Positions 1 through 7,690 of a stretch of 64,000 nucleotides of DNA are shown here, one piece after another (position 1 is the stretch's first letter; each line of letters opens with the position of its first letter). Source of the DNA: Nonomuraea sp. SYSU D8015 (GTDB lineage Bacteria; Actinomycetota; Actinomycetes; Streptosporangiales; Streptosporangiaceae); the NCBI RefSeq assembly GCF_008065375.1, contig NZ_VJYI01000010.1, positions 124,001 to 188,000 on the forward strand. Direction: 5' to 3'. The notes under the pieces were generated by a model. That model searched no databases. It had not been told where the DNA came from and saw nothing but the letters and a program-made list of their open reading frames with translations. The position numbers were made by a program, and so were the translations under genes.

Positions 1-266
1 GCGCGCTGTGGCGGCACGGGCTGCCCAACGCCGCGATCCCGGTCGTCACCGTGCTCGGGCTGCAGCTGGCCACGCTGCTCGTCGGCGCGGTCGTGGTGGA
101 GCGGGTCTTCGTCATCCCGGGGCTCGGCGACCTGCTGCTCAACGGGGTGGCGGGGCGTGACCTGCTGCTCGTCCAAGGTGTGGTGATGGTGTTGGTGGCG
201 GCCGTGCTGCTGATCAACTTCGTGGTGGACGTGACCTACCACCTGCTCGACCCGAGGCTGCGATGA
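1..266 (+). CDS. ABC peptide transporter permease, C-terminal part (DppB-like)
   Basis: The reading frame is already open at base 3, so the gene starts before the window and only about 87 C-terminal residues are present. The fragment shows the end of a binding-protein-dependent permease: the segment LPNAAIPVVTVLGLQLATLL, a VVVERVFVIPGLGDLL block typical of the DppB/OppB family, and a last hydrophobic helix before the basic end DPRLR. It would form a heterodimeric membrane channel with the next gene, whose ATG overlaps this stop by 4 bp. The family is clear from these conserved blocks. The substrate (peptide, nickel or other) cannot be told from this fragment. Confidence 0.9.
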   Translation, partial: ALWRHGLPNAAIPVVTVLGLQLATLLVGAVVVERVFVIPGLGDLLLNGVAGRDLLLVQGVVMVLVAAVLLINFVVDVTYHLLDPRLR

Positions 267-1096
267 GAGGGCGGCTCAACGCGGGGCTGCTGGTCGGCGG
301 CGCGCTCGTCGGGATCGTGGTGCTGGCCGCGCTGGCGTCGTTCTTCTGGACGCCGCACGACCCCACGTTCGTCGACGCCGCGCGCAAGCTCCGCGAGCCG
401 GGCGGCGGCTACCTGCTCGGCGCCGACAAGTACGGCCGCGACACCTTCAGCCAGCTCATGGTCGGCGCCCGCACCACCCTCTACGTGGGCATCGTGGCCG
501 TCGGCATCGCCGCCGTGATCGGAGCGCCGCTCGGCGTGATCGCCGGGATGACGCCGCGCGGCTGGCTGTCGGAGCTGATCATGCGGGTCAACGACCTCGT
601 CTTCGCCTTCCCCGCGCTGCTGCTGGCCGTCATGCTCGGCGCGGTCTACGGGGCCGGCACGCTGACCGCGATGATCGCGATCGGGGTGGCCACCGTGCCC
701 GCGTTCGCCCGCGTGGCCCGCGCCGCGACCCTCCAGGTCATGGTCACCGACTACATCCTGGCCGCCCGGGCCGCCGGGCGCCGCCGCCCGGCCATCGCGG
801 TGCGGCACGTGCTGCCGAACATCTCCTCCGTGCTGATCGTGCAGGCGTCGGTGTCGTTCGCCATCGCGATCCTCGCCGAGGCGGCGCTGTCGTTCCTCGG
901 CTTCGGCACCCGCCCGCCCACCCCGTCATGGGGGCGGATGCTGCAGGAGTCGCAGGAGCTGCTGTTCTCCACCCCGCGCCTGGCGCTCTGGCCCGGGCTG
1001 GCGATCGCGCTGGCCGTGCTCGGCTTCAACCTCCTCGGTGACGGCCTGCGCGACTTCCTCGACCCCAAGCTCAGGAGGATCCGTGCTGAAGGTTGA
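263..1096 (+). CDS. ABC peptide transporter permease (DppC-like)
   Basis: A 277-residue inner-membrane permease, the usual length for DppC/OppC. An N-terminal helix (about residues 8-28) is followed by the extracytoplasmic segment with LGADKYGRDTFSQL, the family signature before the transport domain. The EAA-type loop for ATPase contact is near residues 165-185 (AARAAGRRRPAIAVRHVLPN), and the family block ALSFLGFGTRPPTPSWG follows. It starts at an ATG overlapping the upstream permease stop, and its 3' end overlaps the next ATPase gene by 14 bp, so translation is coupled. Confidence 0.95.
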   Translation: MRGRLNAGLLVGGALVGIVVLAALASFFWTPHDPTFVDAARKLREPGGGYLLGADKYGRDTFSQLMVGARTTLYVGIVAVGIAAVIGAPLGVIAGMTPRGWLSELIMRVNDLVFAFPALLLAVMLGAVYGAGTLTAMIAIGVATVPAFARVARAATLQVMVTDYILAARAAGRRRPAIAVRHVLPNISSVLIVQASVSFAIAILAEAALSFLGFGTRPPTPSWGRMLQESQELLFSTPRLALWPGLAIALAVLGFNLLGDGLRDFLDPKLRRIRAEG

Positions 1097-1997
1097 GGAC
1101 CTGACCGTGCGCGCGGACGCCGTCGAGCTGGTGCGCGAGGTGTCCTTCGAGATCGCGCCGGGCGAGCGGGTCGGGCTCATCGGCGAGTCCGGATCCGGCA
1201 AGTCGCTGACCGCGCTGTCGCTCATGGGCCTGCTCCCCGAGGGCGTCACCGCCGCCGGACGGGCCACGCTGGACGGCCGCGACCTGGTCGGCGTCCCCGA
1301 GGGGCGGCTGAAGCGGCTGCGCGGCCGCGACCTGTCGATGGTCTTCCAGGAGCCGATGACCGCCCTCAACCCGCTCATGCGGATCGGAGCCCAGGTCGCC
1401 GAGGTCATGACCCTGCACGGCCGCGGCCGCCAGGAGGCCCGCGCCCGGGCGCTGGACCTCCTCGAGCGGGTCCGCCTGCCGGAGCCGGCGCACATCGCCC
1501 GCGCGTACCCCCACCAGCTGTCCGGCGGGCAGCGGCAGCGCGTCATGCTCGCCATCGCGCTCGCCAACGAGCCCGAGCTGCTCATCTGCGACGAGCCCAC
1601 CACCGCGCTCGACGTCACCGTGCAGAAGCAGATGCTCGACTTGATCGCCGAGGTCGCGCCCGCGCTGCTGTTCATCACCCACGACCTCGCCGTCGTCGCG
1701 AGCGTCTGCGAGCGGGTCCTGGTCATGTACGGTGGCCGCGTCGTCGAGAGCGGCCCCATCCGTGAGGTCTTCACCCGGCCCCGCCACCGCTACACCGAGG
1801 GACTGCTGGCCGCCTCCAAGCTCACCCCGCGCGGCACCCGCCTGCCCACCATCAAGGGCAGCGTCCCGGCGGCCGGGCACTTCCCCGGCGGCTGCGTGTT
1901 CAGGAACCGCTGTCCGCACGCCACCCCCGAATGTGAGACGGCACCGGCGCTGACAGGAGACGGCCATGCCCACGCATGCTGGCACCCCGCTGATTGA
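1083..1997 (+). CDS. ABC peptide transporter ATP-binding protein (DppD-like)
   Basis: A 304-residue ATPase of an oligopeptide importer. It has Walker A GESGSGKS, the signature LSGGQRQRVMLAIAL, Walker B LLICDEPTTALD and the switch ITHDLAVV. The C-terminal oligopeptide/nickel ATPase extension carries the Cys cluster CVFRNRCPHATPECE, which in this family can bind an Fe-S cluster. I chose the GTG at 1083 because AGGAGG lies at 1073-1078 with good spacing. The in-frame ATG at 1038 would lie deep inside the upstream gene. The gene pairs with the following ATPase. Confidence 0.94.
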   Translation: MLKVEDLTVRADAVELVREVSFEIAPGERVGLIGESGSGKSLTALSLMGLLPEGVTAAGRATLDGRDLVGVPEGRLKRLRGRDLSMVFQEPMTALNPLMRIGAQVAEVMTLHGRGRQEARARALDLLERVRLPEPAHIARAYPHQLSGGQRQRVMLAIALANEPELLICDEPTTALDVTVQKQMLDLIAEVAPALLFITHDLAVVASVCERVLVMYGGRVVESGPIREVFTRPRHRYTEGLLAASKLTPRGTRLPTIKGSVPAAGHFPGGCVFRNRCPHATPECETAPALTGDGHAHACWHPAD

Positions 1998-2766
1998 GGC
2001 CCGCGGCCTGAACCGCGTCTACCGCCGCCCCCGCACCTCGCTGACCAAACCCGGCGCCGCCGTCCACGCGCTGCGCGACGTGTCGCTGACGATCGGGCGG
2101 GGCGAGCGGTACGGCATCGTCGGCGAGTCCGGGTCCGGCAAATCCACCCTGCTGCGCCTGCTGTGCGCGCTCGACCGGCCCACCAGCGGCACCATCGCGT
2201 TCGACGGGCAGGAGATCACCGGCAGGCCGGAGCGGAGCCTGCGCTTCCTCCGCGAGAACCTCCAGATCGTCTTCCAGGACCCGATGAGCTCGCTCGACCC
2301 CCGCATGCGCGTGCGCGACCTGGTCGCCGAGCCGCTCGTCGCCCTCGGCCTCCCGGTCGGCGACCGGGTCGCCGAGCTGCTCGACGAGGTCGGGCTGCCC
2401 GCCGCGGCCGCCGACCGGTACCCGCACCAGTTCTCCGGCGGGCAGCGGCAGCGCATCGCCATCGCCCGCGCGCTCGCGCCCCGCCCGAAGGTGCTGGTCG
2501 CCGACGAGCCCGTCAGCGCCCTGGACGTCTCGGTGCGCGGGCAGATACTCAACCTGCTGGCCGACCTCGTCGACGAGCTCGGGCTGACGCTCGTGTTCGT
2601 CTCGCACGACCTGTCCGTGGTGCGGCACGTGTGCGAGACGGTCGCGGTCATGAGCCGGGGCGAGATCGTCGAGACCGGCCCGGTGGACGAGGTGTGGGCC
2701 GCGCCCGCCCACCCCTACACCCGCACGCTGCTGCAGGCCGTACCGACATTGGAGGGGTTGCTGTGA
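1966..2766 (+). CDS. ABC peptide transporter ATP-binding protein (DppF-like)
   Basis: A 266-residue second ATPase of the importer. Walker A GESGSGKST, a Q-loop with VFQDPMSSLDPRM, the signature FSGGQRQRIAIARALAPRPKVLVADEPVSALDVS (read as consecutive motifs) and the H-switch SHDLSVV are all present. It lacks most of the C-terminal extension of its partner, as DppF/OppF proteins often do. The ATG at 1966 is preceded by GGAGA and overlaps the upstream gene by 32 bp. Its stop overlaps the peptidase GTG by 4 bp. Confidence 0.94.
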   Translation: MPTHAGTPLIEARGLNRVYRRPRTSLTKPGAAVHALRDVSLTIGRGERYGIVGESGSGKSTLLRLLCALDRPTSGTIAFDGQEITGRPERSLRFLRENLQIVFQDPMSSLDPRMRVRDLVAEPLVALGLPVGDRVAELLDEVGLPAAAADRYPHQFSGGQRQRIAIARALAPRPKVLVADEPVSALDVSVRGQILNLLADLVDELGLTLVFVSHDLSVVRHVCETVAVMSRGEIVETGPVDEVWAAPAHPYTRTLLQAVPTLEGLL

Positions 2767-3935
2767 TCGACGTCGATGCCGATGGAGTGGTGGAGTTCAC
2801 GCAGGCGCTGGTGCGGATCCCCAGCACCAACGACCCCGGGCGGCGCGAGCGGGCCGCGGCCGAGCTGGTGGCGGCCAAGATGCGGGAGTGGGGCTGGGAG
2901 CCGCGGGTCTACGAGGTGGCGCCCGACCGGCCGAACGTGGTGGCCGTGGTCGAGGGCGGCGGCGGGGACGGGCCGACGCTGATGTTCGAGGGGCACACGG
3001 ACGTCGTCACCGAGGGCGACCTGTCCACGTGGACCGTGGACCCGTTCGGCGGCGAGATCCGCGACGGGAAGCTGTGGGGGCGCGGCAGCGCCGACATGAA
3101 GTCCGGCCTGGCCGCCACCCTCTACGCCACCCGCGCCCTCCAGCTGGCCGGGCCGTTCCCCGGGCGGATCAAGGTGTGTGCGCTGGCAGACGAGGAAGGC
3201 CTCATGCTCGGCGCGCACCACTTCGTCTCCGAGGGGCTGGCCGCCGGCGTGGACGGCGCGATCGTCGCCGAGCCGGAGGCCGGCGAGATCTGCGCGGTCG
3301 CCAAGGGCGCGCTGCGGCTGCGGGTCGACCTCACCGGCAAGATGGCGCACGGCGCGATGCCGCAGCACGGCCGCAACCCCATCCAGGCCGTGGGCCCGCT
3401 GCTGGTGGGGCTGCGGTCGCTGCAGGAGGAGCTGCAGCGGCGGCATCCGGCGCACGAGCACCTCGGCGAGGTGTACGTCACCCCGACCGTCCTCCAGGCC
3501 GGCTCCGAGCCGCAGGTCAACGTCATCCCGGCCGTCGCCTCCGTCTTCGTGGACGTGCGGACGATCCCCGGGGCCGAGCACAAGGAGATCGCCGACCGGG
3601 TGGCCGCCCTCGCCTCCTGCGACGGGATCGCCGCCGAGGTGTCGGTGCTGGTGGACCGGCCGCCGGTGGACGTGCCCGTGTCCGAGCCGGTGGTGGCCGC
3701 GCTGGCCGCCGCGCATCGGGCGGTCACGGGGGAGGAGCCGGTGTACGGCGGGGTGCCCGGCTCGACCGACGGGACCGTGCTGACGCACTGGGGCGGGATC
3801 CCGTCCGTCGTGTACGGGCCCGGCGGGAAGTGGATCGCGCACCAGGCCGACGAGTACGTGGAGGTCGCGGAGATCGTCCGCTGCACCCGGGTGTTCGCCG
3901 AGGCGGCGCGGCGCTTCCTCAACGGTGACCACTGA
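2763..3935 (+). CDS. M20 family metallopeptidase (ArgE/DapE/CPG2-like)
   Basis: A 390-residue predicted cytosolic two-zinc amidohydrolase or peptidase. Metal ligands and catalytic residues sit in the expected blocks: GHTDVV (H78, D80), the bridging Asp in GRGSADMKSG (D111), the general-base pair ADEE (E144/E145) and AEPE about 30 residues later. A lid/dimerisation domain with GKMAHGAMPQHGRNPI follows, and the last ligand is in the WIAHQADEYVE block. The GTG start makes a GTGA overlap with the ATPase stop, with GGAGGGG just upstream. Its place directly after a peptide importer suggests it trims or deacylates the imported compound. The exact substrate is unknown. Confidence 0.92.
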   Translation: MIDVDADGVVEFTQALVRIPSTNDPGRRERAAAELVAAKMREWGWEPRVYEVAPDRPNVVAVVEGGGGDGPTLMFEGHTDVVTEGDLSTWTVDPFGGEIRDGKLWGRGSADMKSGLAATLYATRALQLAGPFPGRIKVCALADEEGLMLGAHHFVSEGLAAGVDGAIVAEPEAGEICAVAKGALRLRVDLTGKMAHGAMPQHGRNPIQAVGPLLVGLRSLQEELQRRHPAHEHLGEVYVTPTVLQAGSEPQVNVIPAVASVFVDVRTIPGAEHKEIADRVAALASCDGIAAEVSVLVDRPPVDVPVSEPVVAALAAAHRAVTGEEPVYGGVPGSTDGTVLTHWGGIPSVVYGPGGKWIAHQADEYVEVAEIVRCTRVFAEAARRFLNGDH

Positions 3936-5218
3936 TGATGCGTCCCGGCCCGACGAACTCGCTGGTGGACGTGGCGGGGCTGCGGGTGGGGCACGCCCAC
4001 CGGGTGGGCGGCGGCCACCGCACCGGCACCACCGTCGTCCTGGCCGCGGCGGAGGGCGCCGTGGCCGGGGTGGACGTGCGGGGCGCCGCGCCGGGGACCC
4101 GTGAGACGGAGCTGCTCGATCCGCGCAATCTGGTCGAGCGCGTGCACGCCGTGGTGCTGACGGGCGGGAGCGCGTACGGGCTGGCGGCGGCCTGCGGGGT
4201 GATGGACAGGCTGGCGGACGCGGGCATCGGCTACCCGGTGAGCGGCGGCGTGGTGCCCATCGTCCCCGCGGCCGTCATCTTCGACCTGGGCCGCGGCGGC
4301 GCCTTCCGCGCCGTGCCGGACGCGGCGCTGGGCATGGCCGCCTACGACGCCGCCCTCCCCGCATCCCCGCCCGCCACGTCCCCGCCCGCCGCGTCCCCGC
4401 CCGCCGCGCTTGCGAGCGACGCGTCGGCGGGTGGCACGCCCGGGGACCGCTCCCCCTTCCTCGCATCGCCCACTCCTGCGCCTCCTCCACAAGGGACAGC
4501 GACCCCAGACGGCGGGAGCGCTGTCACGGCCGCTCGCCCTGAGGGGACCACACCCCCGGACGGCGGGGCCGCTTTCACGCCGCCTCGCCTCGACGGGACC
4601 GCACCCCCCGGCGGCGGAACCGTTCAAGGAACGGCGCCCCCGACGGCGAGCGGGTCGATCGGGGCCGGGACCGGGGCGGTGGCGGGCGGGCTGGCCGGAG
4701 GAGTCGGCACGGCCAGCGCCCTCCTGCCCGACGGCACCACGGTCGCCGCGCTGGCCGTGGTCAACCCCGTGGGCTCCGTCCTCGACCCCGTCGGCGGCAC
4801 CCTCGCCGGCGCCCGTTACGGCCTCCCGGGCGAGTTCGATCATCTCCGCTCCCCAGCTCCCCACGAGGTCGAAGCCTGGAAACCCGTCAAGGCCCCGTCG
4901 TTCAACACCACCATCGGCGTGGTCGCCACCGACAGCACCCTGACCAAGGCCCGGTGCGGCAAGCTGGCCGCGGTCGCCCACGACGGCCTGGCCAGGGCGA
5001 TCAGACCGGCCCACACCATGACCGACGGCGACACGATCTTCGGCCTGGCCACCTGCGCCCGCCCCGCCCCCGCCCAGGACGCGTTCCAGGACCTCCTGGC
5101 GGCTGCGGCGGACGTCTTCAGCCGCGCCGTGGCCCACGCGATCCTCGCCGCGACCGGCCGCGAGGACGCGCCCGCGTACCTCGACGTGTTCCCGAGCGCC
5201 ACAGGGGGAGTCTCATGA
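3935..5218 (+). CDS. P1-family self-processing aminopeptidase/amidase (DmpA/NylC type) with a proline-rich insertion
   Basis: A 427-residue Ntn-type hydrolase. The N-terminal part has NSLVDVAGLRVGHA and LTGGSAYGLAAACGVM. The later part has SIGAGTGAVAGGL and the processing region FNTTIGVVATD, where family knowledge (NylC) predicts self-cleavage between N324 and T325 with the Thr as nucleophile. A further block AHDGLARAIRPAHTMTDGDTIF follows. Between about residues 138 and 238 there is a low-complexity Pro/Ala/Gly/Thr insertion (PPAASPP-like runs) that splits the alpha-subunit and is not normal for the family. The start ATG overlaps the upstream TGA, and the stop overlaps the next ATG by 4 bp. 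Beta-peptide, D-peptide or nylon-oligomer-like amides are possible substrates, by inference. Confidence 0.9.
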   Translation: MMRPGPTNSLVDVAGLRVGHAHRVGGGHRTGTTVVLAAAEGAVAGVDVRGAAPGTRETELLDPRNLVERVHAVVLTGGSAYGLAAACGVMDRLADAGIGYPVSGGVVPIVPAAVIFDLGRGGAFRAVPDAALGMAAYDAALPASPPATSPPAASPPAALASDASAGGTPGDRSPFLASPTPAPPPQGTATPDGGSAVTAARPEGTTPPDGGAAFTPPRLDGTAPPGGGTVQGTAPPTASGSIGAGTGAVAGGLAGGVGTASALLPDGTTVAALAVVNPVGSVLDPVGGTLAGARYGLPGEFDHLRSPAPHEVEAWKPVKAPSFNTTIGVVATDSTLTKARCGKLAAVAHDGLARAIRPAHTMTDGDTIFGLATCARPAPAQDAFQDLLAAAADVFSRAVAHAILAATGREDAPAYLDVFPSATGGVS

Positions 5219-6642
5219 CCATCGGAACCGCATGGCCGGCCGGCCTGCCCATCGGGGACGGATGGGTGGAAACCGATCAGACCGCGGACGTGGTCTTCCC
5301 GTACGACGGCTCGATCGTGGCCACGGCGCCCTTGGGCACTCCCGCCCTCGCCGCCAGGGCTGTCGACGAGGCGCTGTCGGTGGCCCCCGCGATGGCCGCG
5401 CTGCCCTCGCACGCCCGCCGTGCCGCCCTCACCCGGGCCCACGACGCCCTGGCCGCCCGGCGCGAGGAGTTCGAGCGCCTGCTCGTCCTGGAGTCCGGCA
5501 AACCTCTGGCCGACTGCAAGGTGGAGGTGGCCAGGACGCTGCTCACCCTCGCCACAGCCGCCGAGGAGGTGGCCCGGCTGCACGGCGAGACCGTGCCGCT
5601 CGACCTGCTGCCCTCCGGGGAGGGCCTGATCGGGTTCTGGACGCGCCGTCCCATCGGCGTCGTCGTCGGGATCACGGGCTTCAACTATCCCCTGCTCCTG
5701 GCCGCCCACAAGATCGCGCCCGCCGTGGCCGCCGGCTGCCCCGTGATCGTCAAGCCCGCCCCCGCCACCCCGCTGGCCACGCTCTGGCTCGTCGACCTCC
5801 TGCGGTCCGCGGAGGCACTCCCGGGCGCGGCCGTGCAGCTCGTCACCGGCGACGTCGAGGTCGGCCGCACCTTGGTCGAGGACCGGCGGATCGGCGCGGT
5901 GTCCTTCACCGGCTCGGCCGCCGCCGGCCACGCCATCGCCCGCGCCGCCGCCCCCACCAAGGTCCTGCTGGAGCTCGGCTCGAACGCCGCCCTCATCGTC
6001 GCGGCGGACGCCGACCTGGAGGCCGCCGCGGACGCGGTCGTGCGCGGCGGCTACTACGCCTCCGGCCAGGCGTGCATCTCCGTCCAGCGGGTGCTGGTGG
6101 AGGAGCCGGTCGCAGAGGAGTTCGCGTCCCTGCTGGCCGGCCGGGTCAAGAACGTCACCGTCGGCGACCCCCGCCTGCCCGGGACCCGGGTGGCCCCGCT
6201 CATCGACGAGGCCGCCACCGACCGCGTGCTGGAGTGGATCGCCGCCTCCGGCGCGCAGGTCGTCACGGGCGGGCACCGCGACGGGAGGGCCATCGCGCCG
6301 ACCGTGCTGGCCGGCGTGCCCGACGGGGCCGCCGCATGGGACGAGGAGATCTTCGGCCCGGTGGTGTGCGTCCGCCCGGTGCCCGACCTGGAGGCCGCCT
6401 TCGCCGCGCTCAACCGCTCGCGGTACGGCCTGCACGCGGCGGTCTTCACCAGGTCGCTGGCCACGGCGTTCGCCGCGATCGAGCGCATCGAGGCCGGGGG
6501 AGTGGTGGTCAACGACGTGCCGGGGTTCCGGGCGGACAACATGCCGTACGGCGGCGTCAAGGACTCCGGCATCGGTCGCGAAGGGCCGCGCTTCGCCATC
6601 GAGGAGCTGACCGTCACCAGGATGGCGATCATCCGGCCCTGA
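5215..6642 (+). CDS. NAD(P)-dependent aldehyde dehydrogenase
   Basis: A 475-residue ALDH-superfamily enzyme oxidising an aldehyde to the acid in the cytosol. It has the cofactor-binding segment GFNYPLLLAAHKIAPAVAAG with VIVKPAPATP, the nucleotide-fold FTGSAAAG, the general base E253 in LELGSNAA, the catalytic C287 in GQACIS, and EEIFGPVVCV near residue 380. Length and motif order are normal. It is the last gene of the import/peptidase operon (ATGA overlap with the P1 peptidase), so it probably handles an aldehyde formed after amide cleavage and deamination. Which aldehyde is not visible. Confidence 0.93.
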   Translation: MTIGTAWPAGLPIGDGWVETDQTADVVFPYDGSIVATAPLGTPALAARAVDEALSVAPAMAALPSHARRAALTRAHDALAARREEFERLLVLESGKPLADCKVEVARTLLTLATAAEEVARLHGETVPLDLLPSGEGLIGFWTRRPIGVVVGITGFNYPLLLAAHKIAPAVAAGCPVIVKPAPATPLATLWLVDLLRSAEALPGAAVQLVTGDVEVGRTLVEDRRIGAVSFTGSAAAGHAIARAAAPTKVLLELGSNAALIVAADADLEAAADAVVRGGYYASGQACISVQRVLVEEPVAEEFASLLAGRVKNVTVGDPRLPGTRVAPLIDEAATDRVLEWIAASGAQVVTGGHRDGRAIAPTVLAGVPDGAAAWDEEIFGPVVCVRPVPDLEAAFAALNRSRYGLHAAVFTRSLATAFAAIERIEAGGVVVNDVPGFRADNMPYGGVKDSGIGREGPRFAIEELTVTRMAIIRP

Positions 6643-6656
6643 CGGAATGCGCCACA

Positions 6657-6696
6657 GACGGCGGCGGAGGCCCGTTCACGGGCCTCCGCCGCCGTC
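6657..6696. terminator. Perfect 18-bp hairpin between convergent genes
   Basis: The arms 6657-6674 and 6679-6696 are exact reverse complements (gacggcggcggaggcccg on the left) around the loop ttca. It lies 15 bp after the aldehyde dehydrogenase stop and just beyond the end of the convergent CsbD gene, so it probably ends transcription from both sides. Confidence 0.85.
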
Positions 6697-6716
6697 ATCC
6701 CAGTGCCGAATGACCA

Positions 6717-6890
6717 CTACTTCTTGAAGACGTCCTTCACCTTCTCAACTGCCTGCCGGAGATTGGCCTTCGCCTTTTCCGCCTTGCCCCTGGCTTGCAG
6801 AGACCGGTCGCCGGTGGCCTCCCCGAAACGTTCTTTGGCTCTTCCTTTAGTCTCCTTGGCCTTTCCCCTGGCCTTGTCCTTCTCGGCCAT
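6717..6890 (-). CDS. CsbD-like stress protein, 57 aa
   Basis: A small, very Lys/Glu-rich predicted helical protein with the CsbD-family pattern: MAEKDKARGKAKETKGRAKE, then a GEATGDRSLQARGKAEKA block and a C-terminal VEKVKDVFKK. The ATG at 6890 has GGAGG seven bases upstream. Longer in-frame starts exist, but they lack the family sequence. CsbD proteins are general-stress (sigmaB-regulon) proteins of unknown biochemical role. It is divergent from the gas-vesicle operon. I saw no clear GTTT/GGGTA promoter on its own strand. Confidence 0.85.
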   Translation of the reverse strand: MAEKDKARGKAKETKGRAKERFGEATGDRSLQARGKAEKAKANLRQAVEKVKDVFKK

Positions 6891-7033
6891 GTCGGCCTCC
6901 CCACGTGCGGCACTTGCGCTTTCCACTGCCCGGACAGCGCGCGAATATGCGCCTCCCCCAGTCGGTCGTCGCCGGAGGAGGCGCGGCTTTTGTACCACTA
7001 TCGTCAGGATCGCTCCAGTTAGTCCATGTATGA

Positions 7034-7058
7034 GTTTGTTTGTCCTGATCGGAGGGTA
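7034..7058 (+). promoter_or_regulatory. SigmaB/sigmaF-type promoter for the gas-vesicle operon
   Basis: GTTT at 7034-7037 and GGGTA at 7054-7058 are separated by 16 bases. This matches the actinomycete stress-sigma consensus (GTTT, 14-17 bp, GGGTA). It lies about 130 bp upstream of the first operon gene, in a stretch (6891-7186) with no other gene. Assignment rests on consensus matching only. Confidence 0.55.
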
Positions 7059-7186
7059 GGTGGGGGCGTGATTTCGGGGCCGGTGGCTCCCTTCCATAGC
7101 GGCATCCTTCGCGATCGCTTCTCTTGTACGGCACCCCGCTCCGGGCGGGCGATGGAGGCGACACGGGAGATCGAGGAGCGCTCATC

Positions 7187-7690
7187 ATGAAAGACACAAC
7201 CCGCGTGGCGCTGGCCATCGCGGCCGGGTACTACCTCGGCCGCCGGCACAAACTGCGCCTGGCGACCGCGCTGGTCGCGGCCGGAGTGGCCGGACGGCTG
7301 CGCCGGGGCGAGGGCGGCGGCCCGCTCGCGCAAGGACTACTCAAGGCGCTCGGCGCGTCCCCCGAGCTCGAGAGCGTCTTCGACCGCCTCCGCAGCGACC
7401 TGACGGAGGCCGGCAAAGCAGCCGCCGTGGCCGCCACCAGCAGGCAGATCGACACGCTGAGCTCGAAGATCCACGACCGCGCCGAGGCGCTGCGCACGCC
7501 CCAAGCGCCCAGGGCGGAAGGCCGCGAGGAGGAGTACGAGGAGGAGGAGCCCTTCGAGGAGGAGGAGCCCTTCGAAGAAGAGGAGCCGGAAGAGCCGGAG
7601 CCCAGGGAGAAGGTCTCCGCCAGGAGGCCGCGTGAAGAGGCGGCAGGGGCCAAGCGCGAACCGCGCCTGGCGGCCAGGGGCCGGAGGTGA
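7187..7690 (+). CDS. Gas-vesicle operon accessory protein with acidic tail
   Basis: A 167-residue protein of unknown biochemical function, first gene of the gas-vesicle operon. The first 30 residues hold a short hydrophobic glycine-containing stretch (VALAIAAGYYLGRRHKLRLA). The middle (about 60-105) is helical and charged. Residues 115-145 form an almost pure Glu tract (EEYEEEEPFEEEEPFEEEEP), followed by a basic Arg/Lys end. The ATG at 7187 fits; a longer in-frame start at 7124 has no sequence support. It overlaps the next gene by 4 bp (GTGA). Streptomyces gvp clusters carry two accessory genes called gvpY and gvpZ. This could be the gvpY counterpart, but I cannot confirm that. Confidence 0.75.
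   Translation: MKDTTRVALAIAAGYYLGRRHKLRLATALVAAGVAGRLRRGEGGGPLAQGLLKALGASPELESVFDRLRSDLTEAGKAAAVAATSRQIDTLSSKIHDRAEALRTPQAPRAEGREEEYEEEEPFEEEEPFEEEEPEEPEPREKVSARRPREEAAGAKREPRLAARGRR

Noticed and set aside
2163..2762. N-terminal extension of the M20 peptidase frame
   Set aside because: The extra 200 residues are Arg/Pro-rich and overlap the ATPase gene; the GTG at 2763 with its ribosome site explains the gene.
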